Shown here in pieces: positions 7,065-8,865 of a DNA stretch of 8,865 nucleotides. Source of the DNA: Candidatus Moranbacteria bacterium CG_4_8_14_3_um_filter_34_16 (GTDB lineage: Bacteria > Patescibacteriota > Minisyncoccia > Moranbacterales > UBA2206); assembly GCA_002782345.1 (NCBI GenBank), contig PFHO01000025.1, positions 1 through 8,865 on the forward strand. The letters run 5' to 3'. The notes under the pieces were generated by a model, which was not told where the DNA came from, ran no database searches, and saw only the letters and a program-made list of their open reading frames with translations. The number at the start of each line of letters is the position of its first letter. Positions within the stretch are counted from its first letter, which is position 1. The position numbers and the translations under genes were made by a program.

Positions 7065-7102
7065 GTTAAATCTATGGTTTTTGCGAATAGAGGGATATTC
7101 TT

Positions 7103-7585
7103 TTAAAAATTTAAAAAAAGAACTGTCCAATTATACAAAAAATGAAAAGAAAAAGCAAGAAGAAAAGCGTAAAAAAAAGATAGCGGAGAGATTTTTTTCT
7201 GAAAAGCTAAAAATAAAACGAAGATAAAAGAAGTAAATGTATGGATCAAAAATAATCCCAATAAAGGCAGAAAAGAAGAATAAAAAAAATCCCATGAATT
7301 ATTTTTGAAAATATTCAAAGTTATTTCTAAAAGAGAAAAACCTGTCGCGAAAAAAAAAGCTCCTAGAAATTTCTTCTCTTGAGAAGTTTGGGAAGAAAAT
7401 AATTTCCAAATGAAAATTCCTTTTGTTAGTTCTTCTATAGAAATGGCGATCATAAAAGAGAGATTAATGGCGGGATCTTGCGAAATCAAGGAAAAAAAAT
7501 TGCTGGAAAAAAGGGGAAAAAAAACTTCCAAAATTAAAGCTCCCAATGCGGCGATTATTCCTGTCATCAAATAATAAATCTTCAT
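7103..7585 (-). CDS. PrsW-like intramembrane protease homologue
   Basis: A 160-aa, very hydrophobic protein with roughly five predicted membrane segments (about 5-25, 40-62, 72-92, 104-127 and 134-156). It carries the motif series of the PrsW/CPBP group of intramembrane proteases: EELTKG (51-56, matching EExxK), FSLLE (83-87, FxxxE), an isolated membrane His (H115) and HFLYN (148-152, HxxxN). In this group the Glu and His residues are thought to form the active site, and Bacillus PrsW cleaves an anti-sigma factor. The substrate here is unknown. At 160 aa it is shorter than typical PrsW but keeps every motif, so I expect it to be functional. The gene starts 12 bp after the tsaD stop without a Shine-Dalgarno site and is probably co-transcribed with tsaD. 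Translation may depend on coupling. A run of nine A on the + strand (7350-7358) encodes FFF. Confidence 0.75.
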   Translation of the reverse strand: MKIYYLMTGIIAALGALILEVFFPLFSSNFFSLISQDPAINLSFMIAISIEELTKGIFIWKLFSSQTSQEKKFLGAFFFATGFSLLEITLNIFKNNSWDFFYSSFLPLLGLFLIHTFTSFIFVLFLAFQKKISPLSFFYAFLLAFSFHFLYNWTVLFLNF

Positions 7586-7600
7586 AATTTTTAAAAATTA
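7585..7600. repeat. 16-bp A/T palindrome at the tsaD-prsW junction
   Basis: TAATTTTTAAAAATTA is self-complementary and spans the end of tsaD, including its TAA stop, and the first base of the next start codon. Its small pure A/T stem could form only a very weak hairpin. Such palindromes arise easily by chance in DNA of this composition. Confidence 0.3.
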
Positions 7601-8713
7601 TTTCAGCTCCAAATTGGCTTGGGTTTGAAGAGTTTTCCAATTATTAGCGATTTCTTTTTGAAAATTTTTATTATCCTTGTTTTTTTCCCAACGAAAAAAT
7701 CCGGCAATGGCAATCATTGTCGCATTGTCTAAAGAATAGCGGGTATCTAAACTGTGATAGGCGGAATAAGGAAGTTCTTTTTTTATTATTTTAGCCATTT
7801 TTTTTTGTAGATATTGATTGGCACTAACGCCTCCAGCCAATAAAATTGTTTTGGGGGAATATCTTTTTCCAGCTTGGATGGTTTTTGCGATCAATGTTTC
7901 TGTAACCGCCTCTTGAAATTCGTGGCAAACTTCTCGGACAAAGCGGTCATTTTTTAAGAGGGATTCATTTTTTTTAATCAAATATAAAACGGAAGTTTTC
8001 AATCCTGAAAAAGAAAAATTCAAATCTTTTGAATTTATCATTGGACGAGGAAATTTTTTTTCCAAAGTTTGGTAGGAATTATTTTTTATCATAGAAGTTT
8101 TTTTTTCTATTTGTGGTCCTCCGGGATATGGAAGTCCTAAAATTCGGGCGACTTTGTCAAACGCTTCTCCGACTGCGTCATCTAAAGTTTCTCCTAAAAT
8201 GGTATAATCCAAATGTTCTTTCATAAATATCAGTTGAGTATGTCCGCCAGAAACAACCAAACAAAGAAGCGGGAATTTGACGGGAGAATTTGAAACTTCA
8301 AATTTGGATATTTCGTCAAGATTATTTTCTATTTTATTCTCAATAAAATTGGCGTAAATATGACCTTCTATGTGGTGAATTCCCAGAAGAGGTTTATGCC
8401 AAAAATAAGAAAATGTTTTGGCGGCCATAGTTCCAACCAAAAGAGCTGGAATAAGACCTGGTCCCTGCGTAACAGCGATAAAATCCAAATTATTTGGAAC
8501 AATCCCGGCTTTTTTCAAGGCCTTTTTGGTAACCGGAAGGATATTTTGCAAATGTTTGCGAGCGGCAAGATTAGGAACTACTCCGCCATAAGGAGCATGA
8601 AATTTGATTTGCGAAGAAATGATATTGGATAAAACAAAAAAGCGGTTGTTTTCACATTTAACAACGGCGCAGGAAGTTTCATCGCATGAGGTTTCAATTC
8701 CTAAAATTAACAT
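7598..8713 (-). CDS. tsaD: tRNA N6-adenosine threonylcarbamoyltransferase TsaD
   Basis: A 371-aa member of the Kae1/TsaD/Qri7 family. With TsaB and TsaE it transfers the threonylcarbamoyl group from the adenylate made by TsaC onto A37 of ANN-decoding tRNAs (t6A), a near-universal modification. The ASKHA-fold motifs are all present: LGIETSCDETS (4-14), the phosphate-loop APYGGVVPNLAARKH (40-54), GPGLIPALLVG (84-94), the metal-binding HIEGH (H114 and H118), VVSGGHTQ (153-160), DDAVGEAFDKVAR (178-190), FSFSGLKT (233-240), AGGVSAN (293-299) and SLDNA with metal ligand D329. The length is near the upper end of bacterial TsaD. The start at 8713 gives the canonical 'M-x-ILGIETSCDET' beginning, so it is secure. 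The promoter lies so close that the mRNA may be nearly leaderless. The PrsW-like gene follows 12 bp downstream. No tsaB, tsaC or tsaE is seen in the window. Confidence 0.97.
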   Translation of the reverse strand: MLILGIETSCDETSCAVVKCENNRFFVLSNIISSQIKFHAPYGGVVPNLAARKHLQNILPVTKKALKKAGIVPNNLDFIAVTQGPGLIPALLVGTMAAKTFSYFWHKPLLGIHHIEGHIYANFIENKIENNLDEISKFEVSNSPVKFPLLCLVVSGGHTQLIFMKEHLDYTILGETLDDAVGEAFDKVARILGLPYPGGPQIEKKTSMIKNNSYQTLEKKFPRPMINSKDLNFSFSGLKTSVLYLIKKNESLLKNDRFVREVCHEFQEAVTETLIAKTIQAGKRYSPKTILLAGGVSANQYLQKKMAKIIKKELPYSAYHSLDTRYSLDNATMIAIAGFFRWEKNKDNKNFQKEIANNWKTLQTQANLELK

Positions 8714-8722
8714 AATAAAAAA

Positions 8723-8751
8723 ACTATAACTTATCTTTGAATATATTGCAA
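8723..8751 (-). promoter_or_regulatory. tsaD promoter, very close to the start codon
   Basis: On the - strand, TTGCAA (8751-8746, 4/6 match) and TATAGT (8728-8723, 5/6 match) are separated by 17 bp. Transcription would begin near 8716, only a few nucleotides before the tsaD ATG at 8713. No Shine-Dalgarno sequence lies upstream. Its -35 is 3 bp from the -35 of the divergent promoter. Confidence 0.55.
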
Positions 8752-8754
8752 TTA

Positions 8755-8783
8755 TTGACGGTATTGGGTTAATGTCGCATAAT
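8755..8783 (+). promoter_or_regulatory. Sigma70-type promoter of the rightmost gene
   Basis: TTGACG (8755-8760) and CATAAT (8778-8783) are separated by exactly 17 bp. Each matches the consensus at 5/6 positions. Transcription would start near 8790, giving a leader of about 43 nt before the ATG at 8833. Confidence 0.65.
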
Positions 8784-8832
8784 TAGTAAATAAAGTTTTG
8801 AAAAATAAGCATAATGGGAATTTTTTGAAATT

Positions 8833-8865
8833 ATGTCTAAAAATGAGGAAAAAGAAAAAAATTTG
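8833..8865 (+). CDS. Start of an unidentified gene, cut by the window edge
   Basis: An ATG at 8833 opens a frame of eleven codons (MSKNEEKEKNL) that runs off the window. It has a good upstream promoter. A GGGA lies about 15 nt before the ATG, too far for a typical Shine-Dalgarno site. The charged N-terminus gives no clue to function. The gene is divergent from tsaD. Confidence 0.5.
   Translation, partial: MSKNEEKEKNL

Noticed and set aside
6993..7102. A CIRCE or other heat-shock operator upstream of hsp20.
   Set aside because: No TTAGCACTC/GAGTGCTAA-like inverted repeat is present; only a housekeeping-type promoter is seen.
1..8865. Alternative genetic code (UGA as Gly), CRISPR arrays, tRNA or rRNA genes, insertion sequences.
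   Set aside because: Completed genes use TAA or TAG stops and are not interrupted by TGA, so code 11 fits. I found no regularly spaced repeats, cloverleaf sequence, transposase or terminal repeats.

Overview
This is a low-GC, A/T-tract-rich bacterial chromosomal window. The protein content suggests a member of the Candidate Phyla Radiation (Patescibacteria). The main reasons are a VirD4/TraG-like ATPase preceded by small acidic proteins of types I associate with these genomes, including a DUF5663-like protein, an Hsp20 with a 'SFFEKITGA' N-terminus, and very A-rich leaders with almost no Shine-Dalgarno sequences. This placement is inferred from protein character; there is no rRNA here. Stops are TAA or TAG in all completed genes and Trp is encoded by TGG. 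No reading frame is interrupted by TGA, so the standard bacterial code (11) fits.

Layout. Left block, + strand (1-3711): the 3' part of an unrecognised charged protein, a 110-aa DUF5663-like helical protein, a 175-aa protein with a disordered acidic N-terminus and a compact helical C-terminal module, then an 831-aa membrane-anchored VirD4/TraG/DUF87-type ATPase. The first three are tightly spaced. The ATPase follows after 66 bp holding a possible promoter. The block looks like part of a type IV secretion or DNA-transfer-like locus, but no relaxase, VirB4 or pilin gene lies in the window. A 252-bp convergent gap (3712-3963) separates it from the right block.

Right block, - strand (8713 down to 3964): tsaD (tRNA t6A synthesis), a PrsW-like intramembrane protease homologue 12 bp downstream, hsp20 with its own strong sigma70-type promoter, a 25-bp perfect inverted repeat (probable terminator), and a 785-aa protein. 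That last protein combines a degenerate PP2C-like domain, a Lys/Phe-rich linker, one transmembrane helix and a C-terminal beta-propeller-like region. At the right edge a divergent gene starts at 8833. Its promoter lies back to back with the tsaD promoter.

The most unusual item is the 785-aa protein. It has the architecture of a transmembrane signalling protein, but the phosphatase-like domain has lost most of the Asp residues that bind metal, so it probably senses or scaffolds rather than catalyses. The other points worth a second look are the apparently leaderless tsaD, the general lack of Shine-Dalgarno sites, and the small proteins encoded with the secretion-type ATPase.
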